From Romanomermis culicivorax (taxonomy: Eukaryota; Nematoda; Enoplea; Mermithida; Mermithidae), in the NCBI GenBank assembly GCA_963922205.1, contig CAWUHX010000339.1, positions 248,001 through 312,000 on the forward strand: DNA of 64,000 nucleotides, in the 5' to 3' direction. Below the pieces are notes generated by a model. That model searched no databases, was not told the origin of the DNA, and worked only from the letters and a program-made list of their open reading frames with translations. The translations under genes and the position numbers were made by a program. Position 1 is the first letter of the stretch, and every line of letters begins with the position of its first letter. Of this stretch, positions 35,118 to 46,310 are shown piece after piece.

Positions 35118-36099
35118 ATGTCACCCTTTGGTGATAAACAAAACCCTGCGTCTATCAGCATGGAAAATCTCAGGGATTTCTGGACAACCAGAGGAGTTTC
35201 GGAAGAGGCAGCCAGCATCATGCTACAATCATGGTCTTCGGGGACCCAAAAACATTACAACTCTGCCGTTAAAAAGTGGCATTGCTGGTGTATTAGACAG
35301 AAAATTGATCCTTTTCAAATCTCACTTTCCGAATTAATTGAATATTTACTAATGTTGTACAAAGATAGACTAAAATTTAGAACCATTTCCGGTGCAAAAT
35401 CCGCCATTGTAGCTTTTTTGAGTGAAATGGGTTATGATTTGAGTAATAATGCACAGATTGCACGGTTTATGAAAGGTATTTTTAATCTGGTGCCGCCCCA
35501 ACCAAAATATGCAAGCACATGGGACGTGTCCTTAGTTCTGGATTTTTTGCATAACATTGACATGGATGATCCAGCCGACGATCCATCTAAAACTGGCAGG
35601 AAAATGCTAACATTCAAAAGCCTGATGTTACTTGCACTTAGTTGCCCAAAACGGGCGTCAGAAATTCAAAAATTGATATAAATTTCATGAAATTTTTTGA
35701 CAACTATGTTTTATTGTCTATTCCAGAAGTTACCAAAACTAGTAGAAGCCGTCCACCGATTTCCTTTAAAATCTTCAAATATTCGGAAGAAAAACTGTGT
35801 CCTTACACACATTTAAGGAAGTATTTAAGTTTTACAGAAAGCGACAGGGTGTCGGAAACGAAATGTTTTCTTTCTTTGGTTCGACCTTACAAACCGGTTT
35901 CCTCTACCACAATTTCTAGGTGGCTCAAAACGGTACTTTTTCTTTCGGGTATTGATACCACCATTTTTACCGCACATTCGACATGCTCAGCTTCTGCATC
36001 TAAAGCCTTTTTTTATACTAAATCATGCTAACTGGAGTCAAAGGTCTTTGACCTTCAAACGTTTTTATCAAAAAGATATAATTGAAGCCAATTATACAA
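35118..36099 (+). pseudogene. DIRS tyrosine recombinase, frameshifted, catalytic Arg lost
   Basis: Starts at ATG 35118, overlapping the RT frame. The N-terminal SAM-like part reads SWSSGTQKHYNSAVKKWHCW. The first catalytic Arg is in SCPKRASEIQKL. A frameshift follows at about 35670-35690, then the frame at 35642-36031 reads KLCPYTHLRKYLSF and FTAHSTCSASASKAF. The family expects HSTR here, so the second Arg is Cys, consistent with a C-to-T change of CGC. A second frameshift near 36010 leads to the frame with RFYQKDI, where the catalytic Tyr codon is 36066-36068. The recombinase would integrate the circular DNA without target duplication; this copy cannot. Confidence 0.8.
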
Positions 36100-36132
36100 T
36101 TTTTTTTTGATAAAAATGTAAGCTGTGAACAG

Positions 36133-36235
36133 GTGCTATTAGTTAAGTCGAAGCATTATAGGAGAATATAATATTTTGCTAGGCCGTTAGGCCGAAGTGA
36201 AATAATTATTCTCCTATAATGCTGAGACTTAACTA
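36133..36235 (+). repeat. DIRS internal complementary region
   Basis: The first part (GTGCTATTAGTTAAGTCGAA onwards) is the inverse complement of the left outer end. The second part (TTTTGCTAGGCCGTTAGGCC to GAGACTTAAC) is the inverse complement of 36715-36780 at the right outer end. This double complementarity defines DIRS elements and sets the element boundaries. Confidence 0.9.
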
Positions 36236-36600
36236 GGCCCCACCCTTCCCGCCCAACTATAATGCAGCTTTTTAGGCCATGAGGCAATAATCCTCACCCA
36301 GGGCGCGGATTCTCGCGATCAGCAGGCAACTTCCAACGTTAAAATAAAAAAAAAGAGAAAGAAAAAGAAAAAACATGTTTTGTTTTTTTGTGTTGTCCGT
36401 AATTTTAGATTAGAGTTACTACTCGTTCTTTTACATTTATGTTTGTACGTTTTCGTACGATTTACGATTTGCCATTCTTTTATATGAACGATGATTTTTT
36501 CTTTCTGATATGTTGAATTTTTCGGTTTTTCATTGTCTTAAACTTAGGTTAGATCTGGTGTAATTTGAAACAATAAAGACGCAATCTCAGTCAGTATCTC

Positions 36601-36782
36601 ATGAACAATGAAGAAAAGAGAGAGGAGCAGTGCTAATGGTAAAGTTTTTGTGGGTGGAGCTTTGAAAAAAAATCGAGCTATCATCCAATCACTTATGAAT
36701 GAACGTGCTATTAGTTAAGTCTCAGCATTATAGGAGAATAATAATTTCACTTCGGCCTAACGGCCTAGCAAAATATTATATT
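36601..36782 (+). repeat. DIRS right inverted terminal repeat and outer extension
   Basis: Positions 36601-36739 are inverse complementary to the left terminal repeat. Positions 36740-36782 are found elsewhere only in the internal complementary region. The 170 bases after 36782, before the env-like frame resumes at 36955, show nothing I recognise. Confidence 0.85.
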
Positions 36783-36954
36783 AAAATAGCCACTGTATTA
36801 TTCGTTCATTGTGTGCCTAGGGGCAGAATAAAAGCGTTATATAATTTTTGTGCATTGTAAGGCCGAGAAATGGAGAATCATGATGACCCTTTAGATCCAA
36901 AGAAACCCATGTTCGTATGTATAGTCTGTGTCCTTATACTGCATTTATATGCTC

Positions 36955-37727
36955 TTATAAACAAAGGTTTACTTTCTTGGAACAAAAATTCATAGTTACA
37001 TTCATAGCATATGGCTTAACAAGTTTATCAGGAGGTTTACACATGACAGTTTTAGGGATGAATAAAGCATGACCACTCTTGGATGCTCCGCATATTTTAT
37101 ATTGAGCATAAGTGAAATGTATTACATTTGACAAAAATAGTATTATAAATAGTATGTGAATAAAATGAGAAATCAAACCCAATTTATATGTAAGAAATTT
37201 ATCATTATCATATTCGATTTTGGTTTTTATGTTACTATGATCGAGTTTCTGAAAATACGTTGTTTCATTGGTTGAGCCAATTTCAGACTGAAAAGGAGAA
37301 ATTTTATGTTTCAAAAATTCAAACACTTGCATAGAGTTCCCAAAAATTTGTTTACCTTTCTTAAAGATTGCCTCCAATTGAGATTTAATGTGATTGGTGT
37401 GTTTCAAAAGTGTGGCTTTAGAAGCTTCATCGTGCATATTTTCCGCATCAATTTCCAATTCTTTCAACGTTGTGGTCAAATGGTCCACTGGGCATTGCAT
37501 GATTGGATCCGATCATTGAGTTTCATTTTCGAGTGGAGGTTGATCTTTGAGTTGGTGATTGTCGTCGACCACCATGAAGTCTTCTTCTTCGATTTTAACA
37601 GGTTTCGAATTTTAGTTTGGTGTACTGTAGTTTCGTTGCATAGTTTCTGGATGAGCATGTTTTGAGCAATAACAGCAAATACATAAGGGTTCTGAAGAAT
37701 CAAAATCATGAAATTTTGAAAACTCAT
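36955..37727 (-). pseudogene. env-like glycoprotein, N-terminal half, broken
   Basis: Two overlapping minus-strand frames (37727-37476 and 37500-36955) represent one decayed ORF. A charged, helix-rich stretch (HTNHIKSQLEAIFKKGKQ) leads to a hydrophobic segment, SHFIHILFIILFLSNVIHFT, ending YAQ, which looks like a signal peptide or first membrane span. Then come spaced cysteines and a glycosylation site: ICGASKSGHALFIPKTVMC and NVTMNFCSKK. It follows gag directly on the same strand and is cut by the Penelope/DIRS insertions; the C-terminal half is at 30366-31493. An unusually long region precedes the signal-like segment. Confidence 0.5.
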
Positions 37728-37953
37728 TTTGTCTATAGTTTACACAAGTTTGATATAAGACTCAAAGTGATCCAGATCTTCATTCATTTACGCAAAAACT
37801 TAACTGATTGTATTATAATTTTCCTGATGATTGAGTGGATAATTTTTATCATCCATGTTTAAAGTATCAAAATTGGATTCATGAAAGTTTTGAGACACCA
37901 TGTTTCCACATCTTCTGTAGTTTCTACTCTGAAAGCTTCGGTTTTGACCCTGG

Positions 37954-39240
37954 TCAGTGGGAGAAATATAATATCGTGCCCTGTCTCCTTACGGTAGAAA
38001 ATTTATCACTACCTGTCGGTCCTGGTTGTCGACAATATATAGTTTTGTGACCTGTTCCGCCACAATTGCGACATGGGGAATGACATTGGGTTGTTAAATG
38101 TTCGCTCTGATTACAAATTTGACATGGTGCCTGTCGATAATTTCGATTTTCATAATTTTCATTTTGATTCCCGTAATTCCTATTGCTGCTGTTTCCATAA
38201 ATCTTGCCATTTCCTTGATAATTATTGTTGTTTATATAATCGCTGTTTGCATTTCCACCATTTCCAATGCCGTCTCCATTGCTATTTCTTGCTTGGTGAC
38301 AATTTTGTGTGCTATGCATGATTGACTTGCAGAATGAACAGTATCGAACGTGTTGTTTTTTGTTTAGCATTTTTTTATGTATGACACTGCAGTTTCAAGT
38401 TTCCTGACAATTTCGTTATTGTTTGCTAAAACAGAAGTACTTGGTGTGTTGTACAATTCTTCACGTTTCAGTTGACATTCAGTTTATGAAGCATCTCTGA
38501 CAGCTTCAGAAAGATTAGCAAATTCTCTGAATTAAATTGCTTCCCTGATAGAATTCTTTAAACCTCTCAAAAATATAGCTTTCACAATTGATTCTTTGGC
38601 ATTTTCAGTAAGATTATGATAAGCAACATTTGATAGTCTCATTAAAGCATCAACATATTCAAGAACAGTCTCATTGTGTGTTTGTTGGCAATAAAAAATA
38701 ATCTGTTGATGAACATCAGAATCTCTTCCAATTGGATAAAGAATTTCTAAATGTGCTTTAAAATCAGCATAAGTGTTGATTTGATGTATCTGGCATTTAA
38801 GCTCTGCAAAAGAAGCTAGTGTGTTTCCCATCAAGTTTGACTCCTAAAATGCATCTTTATCAGAAATTCCCTGAAGTGTCAAAAATTGTTCGAATTTTGA
38901 AAACCATTGACTCAAGTTTTCACCAAGTGCCCCTGAAAACAAAGGCAAGTTTCTCATAGCTAAAATTGTATTAAATCGCATGCTTGCTCATTGGATTTCA
39001 TTTGTAGCTTCATTCAAATGTGCATTTTCAAGTTGCAATGTAAGACCTGTGATTCTCTGATTTATGGGTTGTATCATGTCTTGAAAAGTATTCCTTAAAG
39101 CTTGAGCTACATCTAGCAAGGGCATTTTTTTTGTTTGTATATCACTTGTAATTGATTGTCTAGCCCTGTCAATAATATCCTGATATTCTTCACTTAAGGT
39201 TTTCTGTCAACTTTCGCGAAACTCTTGAAAATTTTTATCG
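37954..39240 (-). pseudogene. Gypsy gag with three zinc knuckles, broken
   Basis: The upstream capsid-like part reads MRNLPLFSGALGENLSQWF, then SKFEQF, followed by the open frame 38834-38532 (YVDALMRLSNVAYHNLTENA). A stop and frame changes separate this from the nucleocapsid frame 38370-37954. That frame has three consecutive CX2CX4HX4C knuckles, CSFCKSIMHSTQNC, CQICNQSEHLTTQC and CRNCGGTGHKTIYC, with a Gly/Asn-rich spacer after the first. Gag packages the RNA in particles. The true start is uncertain and probably lies within 39000-39250. Confidence 0.8.
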
Positions 39241-39644
39241 TGTTTATCCACTGTGGGCGAAAAAGTATATTTGTTTATGTAGGTTGTGTAACACTGGAAA
39301 TTTGTTGATTATTGTGAAAAAAAACAAAACTGTAAATTTACGTTCTATGGGTAGGAATGCTATACCCTTTCTTTGCCAAAAAAGGAAACACGGGATGTTC
39401 AACTACAGTGCTGTAGAACAATATGGGCATTATGGCACCATGGCAAAAATACAGAGAAAATAGCAAAAATGCTACAGAAAAAATGATTCTTGACTGCGCA
39501 AGTTTTTACGGGCTGTGATCAAGGGCACTTTTCCTGAGAAAATAACGAGCCTTGCTTGTGCTACTCGAACTGCCGTGAACAAGAATGTAAAACCAACCTA
39601 CTGATGTTTCAAAAAGCAACCTTTTTTCCAGCATCGCGAACTTC

Positions 39645-40230
39645 TGTCAGGGGCTGGTGACAGAAAAATGTGTGTTGTTTGGAGGTGAGAAAGCCTGTTG
39701 TTTAATGAACAAAAAACTTACTGGTTTTTCGATAAATTTTCATATTAAAATCCACAGACGAAATTCGACTAAAGAACGTTGTTTTAAAAAATATAATCAC
39801 TATCTTTTCAACGAAACACGAATGTCCAAATTGTCTCGTGTCTCAACGTTTTATTCTGCTTCTTATCAATTTAGGTCATGTTTTCTCAGTTTTCGTTAGT
39901 TGACTAAAAGTACCTGAAGTTTTTAATCTTTGTATGAAAGAATCCCTCTTATCTGTTTACTTTTTACAGAAAAGTATGCTCAAGTGAGAATTATGCATGG
40001 TTTTGTGATTTAGAGTTTTGTGACCTTCAGTATTTATGTACCTAAAGTTTCACTATAAGTTTCATTTTGTCTACAAAAATGTAGATGAAGTTTAGACTGG
40101 TTATTTCTGGTTGTAGTTTCGGCAAACGGTGCTTTCCATAAGTAACAAACAAACATTGAAAAAATATAAAAAAGATATAAAGAAGTAGATGACAAAAAGA
40201 ATGTGCAATAAGGCTGCCTCTTCGTGACAT
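39645..40230 (-). repeat. Gypsy 5' LTR, missing its first ~21 bases
   Basis: It matches 24710-25290 from TGTCAGGGGCT to CTTCGTGACAT. The copy at 24.7 kb continues for 21 more bases to its TG/CA edge, but here the homology stops at 40230 and unrelated sequence begins. The outer end was therefore deleted, or insertion was incomplete. No TGG-type primer-binding site lies directly at the inner edge; the first TGG on the minus strand is about 19 bases inside. Confidence 0.85.
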
Positions 40231-41281
40231 AGGTTCACCACTTCATTCTATCCCAGACATACGTCAGTCAAACGCGGAAATTTTTGGCTTCAGATTATCA
40301 GATTCCAACCTGTGAATTTATTCATAACACATGCCAGTTGAAGAATGTTCAAAAAACGGCCAAGAAATTATGTAACTGAATTGTCATCAATTTTGTTTCA
40401 AAAGGATATCATCTCAACCTTTAGCAGAATTGCTGTTTCTAGAAATCCTGAAATCCCATACGTTAGATTTCAGGAATTTTGTGAGTTATGGGAAGTAACA
40501 GGATTGTTGGTAGATAACTTGATATTGAACAGAATGTACATTATGTGTTTTCGTTCCTCCTTTCTTTCAGAACCTATGAGTAAAGACCATCAAATGAAAA
40601 AGATCGTAGCTAAGATAATCAGTCCACATGGGTAAGATGCAAATGAAGAAAGAATAATTTTCTCGACGAGAGAATTTCCAACTTTCCCAGCTTCCAACAA
40701 GTTGAAGATCTGGATGAATCAGTGACAAAACAGTTCAACCACAGGATGTAAGAAAATTATGTTAATATGGAAATTTTTTTTATGGACAGAAAATAAGAAT
40801 GACATTTTACATACAAAAAATTTCATGTTGGTGATTGGAAATGGATAGTATGTCTCGCATTATGGTACCAGAAAATCAAGAACTGAACTCTTAAAATGCT
40901 GTTCGACATTAAGTAAATGGCAAACAGAGCCAAAGATATATCCTGCTAGGAATCTGAGTAAAGGTCGGTCAGGTTTAACTTCCACTATAATCACTTTTCT
41001 CAGATTAAGAAATGGAATTAAAACGATTTAAATGGCAAAAAATTAAGAACTTAGTTTCCTAGATTGACTAGCAGCTTTTGGAGGACACTTTGGATGTGAG
41101 TGATTCCATGAGCCAATGTTATGTTCAGGTTGATCATCTTCGCCAAGGTTTAATAAAAATGGCCAGACTTGGTAACCATGAATCAGATGGAACATTAATC
41201 AAATGTGTGATATGTGTATGCCTCCACATGACATCTCTCTCCTAGTATATTCAGTAGTGTCGTAAAGAGGTACAGTGGTTC
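40231..41281. other. non-coding stretch, one unassigned short frame
   Basis: A 96-codon plus-strand frame at 40345-40635 has no recognised domain. Nothing else is supported. Confidence 0.4.
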
Positions 41282-41289
41282 TTGATTTT

Positions 41290-42835
41290 GAAGAATATTG
41301 GTTCCAGTTCTGGTTCGGGTTCTCCGATTTATAGAACAACAGTTCCGGTTCCAGTTCTAAAATTTAGGAACCATATGGTTCCAGTTCCAGTTCCTGGACA
41401 AAGTATAGATATCGACATCCAGGCTTTTTTCAAATCATTTTTGGGGCCTGGGCCCCAAAAAATTTGGAAATGGCTCCTAAAGTTTTTGATCTAAGATCCA
41501 TTTTGGCTCCAAAAATTTTGACTTATTTATTTATATTTGAGTGAATTAAAGTTATTTTTATTCAATTTTAGATTTAAAGTAAATGTTTACAGGCTCTAAA
41601 ATCATAAAACACCGAAAATTTCCCGGGGCTTTGCGCCGAATCTCATTCTATAATTTTTCGGATTGGTCTATTTACTGTTTATCTATGAATTAAACTTTTT
41701 GAGAAAAAGGTTTCCCAAGAAGGAAAAAATATGGGGTTCGACACAGTGTTTTTTATGGACCCGGCTCTTATGCACAGTACAGAAAAGCCAAAAAAGTTTC
41801 TGCACTGCTGTTTTCTCCTGTTACAATACAATAATAGTGAATATATGAAAAAAGCAAATTACATATAATTCATTGATATCAGAAGTGCGATAAGAAGAAT
41901 ATTGATTTTAAAAGTTCAAAATCAACGACTGACACATCATAGAAGAATATATGTGATCAAACAAATGACTCAAAAAATTTTGTAGCAACGCGGCAATCAC
42001 AAAAAAAATTCTGCTCCAAGCCTAAAAAGTCTGCACTGTGCAGAAAAAACACTAATATGACGACGAAAAGATGAATTTTGGTGCATTTAAAGAGTCAAAA
42101 TCTCAACTTTCCCAACTTTTTTGTAACTATATTTTTAAATACAGAGCCGAATTTGAATTCATGATCATGATGTAGGTGATTTTCATAAATTCCAAGATTA
42201 ATTTGAATCTTTCAAACTTATGAAAGTATCAACATATTTTTCAATTTGTAAAATTATATATACATGTTTTTGAGCCGTGTATGTTTATTGAATAAGTTAT
42301 CCCGGCCAGCATTTTAGAGTGTCAAAATCTAAAAAAAAATTCGTTGCATAGCGCCAGAAAGACATTGGAAACAACAAAACAATAAGAACAGAAGCTGCAT
42401 TTTCAAAACCCTATACTTTTTGGTCAGAAGGAAATGAATTCAAGTGCTACCTTGGAAGAAGATTTATGCAAAAGTAAACGAAATATTGTCTTTTTTGCAT
42501 AAAAACGTCTTTGCACAAAGATTTGTCGACCGATTTTTGTACATGTATGAACATGTAGAAAAAAGCCTGTAACTGAAAACGCTGGTTGGAAATCAAATTT
42601 TGAACAGTAATTTCTTTTAACATGTATCAACTGCCATTTGGCTCCTGGTTTCCAAACCAAAAAAAGGTTGTCAACATTTATTGACGTGGTCAAGTAATAT
42701 ATTATTATGTCATAGTATATGTATATGTTTACATGACCAAACAGCCGAAAAAACTTTTGTTTATGAAATATTATGGTTCCAGTTCCAAAACTTTGTCCGG
42801 TTAATAACGGTTCCAGTTCCAGTTCCAGTTAATCG
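41290..42835. repeat. element bounded by GGTTCCAGTTCC repeats
   Basis: Runs of GGTTCCAGTTCC-type hexamers occur at 41299-41398 and again at 42774-42833. Next to the left block is CTGGACAAAGTAT, and next to the right block AACTTTGTCCGG, an inverted match. This suggests a non-autonomous DNA transposon with subterminal hexamer repeats, but clean ends and target duplications were not found. The 1.4 kb between holds no gene I can support. Confidence 0.4.
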
Positions 42836-43153
42836 TTTCACATCTAGTGTTGAACGCTTCCTGTGGTGATGCCCCAGCACATTAGACTCATGTGCATTTT
42901 TATAACAGGCACTGCTGTAGTTGTAACGGACGATGCAAGGCTACACTACTGGTATGACCATCGTATGAGAAATGTTACACAAGACTTCCTGATATGAAAA
43001 GTTTAGTGGAAGATGTGACTTTGGAGTGAGAAATTCTGGCAAAATTTGGATTCCAATTCTTGTGAGTTGGATCATCATGAGTTGGTTTATTCAGCACAAT
43101 CATTGTGGTGCATGCTCTATTCCATGTGTCAGGCACAGAACAGAAAAATAATG

Positions 43154-43229
43154 CAGTGACTGGGGTTCGAACCCTTATGCATCTAAAACTCTTCAAAACT
43201 GATGCACCAATAACTAAGCTAACAGCTCC
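43154..43229 (-). repeat. tRNA-derived SINE head
   Basis: On the minus strand GGAGCTGTTAGCTTAGTTAT leads to GGTGCATC, then GATGCATAAGGGTTCGAACC and CCAGTCACTG. Box A (TTAGCTTAGTTATTGG) and box B (GGTTCGAACCC) match pol III promoters. The acceptor stem does not close well, so this is a SINE or tRNA pseudogene. Sequence just upstream on the plus strand (about 42905-42970) resembles 57280-57345. Confidence 0.5.
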
Positions 43230-44142
43230 ATGGATTTGGGTATGTGTAAATGGTGGAATCGTCTGGCAGATGTGAGTTGCAGACTTCCAAGACCTAAGCC
43301 ATTTTCCACTCACCAAAATGAGTCAATTGTGTAAGCCATATACATCCACATCAGCCTTTCAAACACAGTCCATCACCTTTAGGATTAATTTCAATATTGA
43401 ATTAGACAATAAGGATGGTTCAGAAAGTTTGGCTTTAGTGGTCACTGTGCATGCAGCGGAGCAGATCGTGTAAGGCACATTGCATGCACTATTATCACAA
43501 TTATCAGGCCGTTCTTCTCTATACTTTTTTATTTCTGTTTGCATTAAGATCATGCTCGATTTTTTCAAAAATGCTCAAAATGTAAAAATATGCCGTTGCA
43601 TTTATATTGTAATGGCTGTTGCAATGAGCACTAGAGCTTGGAAAAATATTATCAGGTTTCTCATATACTTACAAGGGTATATTATGCTTCCTATCTTGGA
43701 CAGTATCTAATCAGATTGTGGATTCTTTAATGCATATCACTAGTTTCGTGGTGAAATTTCCACTTTAGTCTATTCATTTTAGAATGAGCCAAGAAATTCA
43801 AAAATATTTTCAGAAATCTGTGAGTAGATGATGACCATGCACAGTAAACAAACTTTTTCTTCTTACTATTTGATGTCCTATCTGCTAACCAATCTAATGA
43901 AAAAGTTGGCCACATACTCAGATTGTTTATTATTTGCATATCTCGTTTCTTGGAAATGTTTTCTTTTTTTCTGAATGTTCCAGATTGGAAACCTATGGCT
44001 TACCAATGTGAAACCTCTAGACGGTTCACAGGTCAGGTAATACTCACAAGATATTACATGACTAATATGTTGAAGTTGGTATGGTTGTTTATTACAAACG
44101 TAAAAAATACCGTCATTGATTGTTTTATAATCAACAGAGCAA

Positions 44143-44334
44143 TTATAGAAAAAAATAACTGCTGAAATCGGATGGATTTTTCACTATTCTTTCAATCCAA
44201 TTCAGGTATGGTTTCACAGAGACATGTCTTTCTATATATTTTTTCCTTTTATCGACATTCCCTAAAAACAACCCTATTAATTTGTGTTTCTTTTCAACAT
44301 TGTCAAAAATAATCAATGGTTCGCCACTGCGTTC
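44143..44334 (-). CDS. terminal exon: degenerate serine site and C-terminal helix of second S1 domain
   Basis: The acceptor TTTTTTTGCAG at 44335 is followed by ERSGEPLIIFD, aligned with GDSGGPL of trypsins. The Ser is kept but the Asp before it is Arg and the following Gly is Glu, so the oxyanion site is altered. KKHKLIGLFLGNV and KPYLNWIERIVKN match the closing strand and C-terminal helix of S1 domains. The stop is at 44143. With the His-to-Asn change upstream this points to a serine protease homologue without activity. Confidence 0.6.
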   Translation of the reverse strand, partial: ERSGEPLIIFDNVEKKHKLIGLFLGNVDKRKKYIERHVSVKPYLNWIERIVKNPSDFSSYFFL

Positions 44335-44395
44335 CTGCAAAAAAATTATTTCAGAATCCAGGTTTGATTATACATATATCTGTACCTTCCTCCAA

Positions 44396-44571
44396 CAAGA
44401 GTCTCTTTCATTTTGAATAAAAAACTTCCTCTTTGTATACAGAGTAGTGTTATCCACTTCATTGGACTGATTGTATACCAGCACAGGTATTTCATTGAGT
44501 GGCAAATTTGGGTCATCATCACCTGTAAAGTGGATACTATATGAATATGATTGACCTAATGTACATCTCAT
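44396..44571 (-). CDS. exon before the serine site of second S1 domain
   Basis: The frame ends RKFFIQNERDSCWRK at a GTACAG donor (44395) in phase 0 with the next exon; the 61-nt intron spans 44335-44395. The Cys six residues ahead of the serine motif is where trypsins have one. The 5' boundary is uncertain: TCCACTTTACAG at about 44521-44532 is a possible acceptor. The piece between 44733 and here also contains LLGWNGSDCG, which looks like the GWG region but does not splice in frame. Confidence 0.4.
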
Positions 44572-44732
44572 TCTGATAAAATTGTAGCTATTTCAAGAAA
44601 GATAGTGTTGTAATTCTCGAGGAAACTGATTTTTCATTGACAGCTGAATACCACAATCACTTCCATTCCATCCTAATAGCATAGTGTCAAGGAAAACCTC
44701 TAAGTTCGGTATTTAGGTGAACCAAATCTTAC

Positions 44733-44992
44733 ACATGTGTTCCCATGAAAGAATAAATATATCCAAACTTCTGTCGAGTGCAGCTTCTTTGTCCCACAAT
44801 GAGATTGGCATGATATGCTCATTGAATTCTATAGGCCATGCCAATTCAATAATACCAATATCATTTGATTGATCTGATGAGTTATATAATGGGTGCAAGT
44901 GGACTATTCCAGCCTCAGCAAACTGCAGTTTGTCACTTTCCAGGTCGTGGAAATAGAACCCTGCTGACACTTCCCTATATCCTTCATAAAAT
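44733..44992 (-). CDS. exon with catalytic-Asp region of second S1 domain
   Basis: Acceptor CTTTTTGTAG at 44993, phase 2 from the previous exon (59-nt intron 44993-45051). It reads KFYEGYREVSAGFYFHD, then HLHPLYNSSDQSNDIGIIEL and AWPIEFNEHIMPISLW. HP.Y...S..NDIGIIEL..PIEF matches the trypsin HP.Y...DIALL.L segment, with the catalytic Asp kept. The exon appears to end at a GTAAGA donor (44732). Confidence 0.6.
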
Positions 44993-45051
44993 CTACAAAA
45001 AGCATAGATCTATACTATCATAAAACATGGCCATAGTTTCATAAAAATTAC

Positions 45052-45441
45052 TTGGATGCACAATTAGCTGTCGTCAAAACAAATTGAGTGCTTGATTTCG
45101 ATTCCATTGAGAGGAAGATACTTTCACTGATGAGAACACCGTAGCAGGAATTTGTAAAACCAGAAAACTTGGCCACATTTGACAATTTATATGGTTTTGA
45201 TCTAAATCCTCCACTGTATGGATTGTATTCCCGCAACGTAGGGATCTCGTCCACATTTGCATTGTATTCTACAAGTGCATTTCTGCTTGTGTTGAACTGA
45301 ATTTCGAGCATTGACAGACTAAGCATTATTTCAGCAATATCTCCTTTGCTGACTGTTAGTTCTTTTTTCATTATTTCCTGACCATTAATGACAGTCAGCA
45401 TAATCTGACTTTGAGGACTTTCATTGTATGAATCAAGTTTC
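45052..45441 (-). CDS. exon with the N-terminal half of second S1 domain, catalytic His replaced
   Basis: Acceptor TTTTCAATAG at 45442, phase 2 with the upstream GTGAGT donor at 46310. The first part is a linker (DSYNESPQSQIMLTVINGQE). The S1 part reads SNVAKFSGFTNSCYGVLISE and TQFVLTTANCASK. The motif expected as TAAHC reads TTANC, so the catalytic His is Asn while the disulfide cysteines (CYGVLI and ANC) remain. The exon ends at a GTAATT donor. Confidence 0.65.
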
Positions 45442-46310
45442 CTATTGAAAATGTAATTCATGATAAAATGTGTGTGGTGCAGTTATTTTTTTAATATTCT
45501 ATCACAATTGTTGAGGAGGACTTTCACACAGACTGATTCAACAAAAAATTTTGGTATTCCAGCAAGTGTATCAATAGCTTCCCAATAGCAACATTAACAG
45601 AATGTAGGAATCGGATTCACATAGCAATATAACTAATTTTTTTCTATGATTTATCTTTTCATTCTCTAGTGGCAGATGCAGTAGGAGTTGGCTTCAACGA
45701 GAACATGAAATATTTACTTGAGTTAGGGAACTCTTGAAATAATCATCAAGCCCCATGTATCAAGAACAATTTGTTGTATAGCTTTGCTGGTCATAGTCTT
45801 TTTAACAATATCTCTTGCTACAATTTTCCTGTATATGCTATCAAAAATAGGTGTAAAAGGCCATGATATAAGCTGTAGTGATGTTTTTGACACACTACAC
45901 TTTTAGTGGAATTTCAAACTGAAATATGTTCAAAAGGGTCACTATTTCTGATTGTCCATTGCATGAATCAATTATTCATTGTCAAAAGTCTAATGTAAAT
46001 TATGGGTGCCATCTTACTGAGCAACTCTAATTTTATAAAAAGATATAAATGTGATGAGGAACTGCAAGTATTACTTCTTATCAATGAATACTTCTGTTTA
46101 TTCCCACATTATCCCCAAGTCCATAAATAAATCTAAGAAACTTTACAATCTCAAAAGTACTAAGAGTGAAATCTTTTTAACATTTTACTAAATAATGGCA
46201 CTTATGATGGGGGTTCAGTGGTTCAGAATTAGGGTTAAAGCTTCTCAGATTTTCTCTAAATCTATGACTACCACATATATATCTCTTTTATACACATAAT
46301 AGGAACTCAC

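Larger units (their letters stand above)
31948..36782 (+). mobile_element. DIRS-type tyrosine-recombinase retrotransposon, nearly complete
   Basis: Inverted terminal repeats lie at 31948-32081 and 36601-36739, with an outer right extension to about 36782. An internal complementary region at 36133-36235 combines the complement of the left outer end with the complement of the right outer end. DIRS elements need this arrangement to form a circular intermediate. Between them lie a gag-like ORF, RT-RNase H with a methyltransferase-like segment, and an overlapping tyrosine recombinase. Frameshifts, a nonsense codon and a lost recombinase Arg show it is inactive. It sits directly next to the Penelope-like end inside the Gypsy env region. 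Confidence 0.9.
24710..40230 (-). mobile_element. Ty3/Gypsy retrotransposon, env-like region upstream of pol, with nested insertions
   Basis: Two long direct repeats bound the element: 24710-25311 (3' LTR) and 39645-40230 (5' LTR, 5' truncated). On the minus strand the recognisable order is gag with three zinc knuckles, an env-like glycoprotein region with signal-like and membrane-anchor segments, aspartic protease (DTGA), reverse transcriptase, RNase H and integrase. A polypurine tract precedes the 3' LTR. The interior contains a Penelope-like fragment and a DIRS element (31494-36782) and a tRNA-like array (27607-28742). Removing them leaves roughly 9 kb. All genes carry stops, frameshifts or lost catalytic residues, so the copy is dead. 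Only about 0.3 kb lies between integrase and the 3' LTR, so no env can sit in the usual position after pol. Confidence 0.85.

Noticed and set aside
37954-38370. Plus-strand frames overlapping gag
   Set aside because: They are shadows of the zinc-knuckle frame on the minus strand.
40345-40635. 96-codon plus-strand frame after the Gypsy element
   Set aside because: No recognised domain, no clear splice partners, and length attainable by chance in 64 kb.
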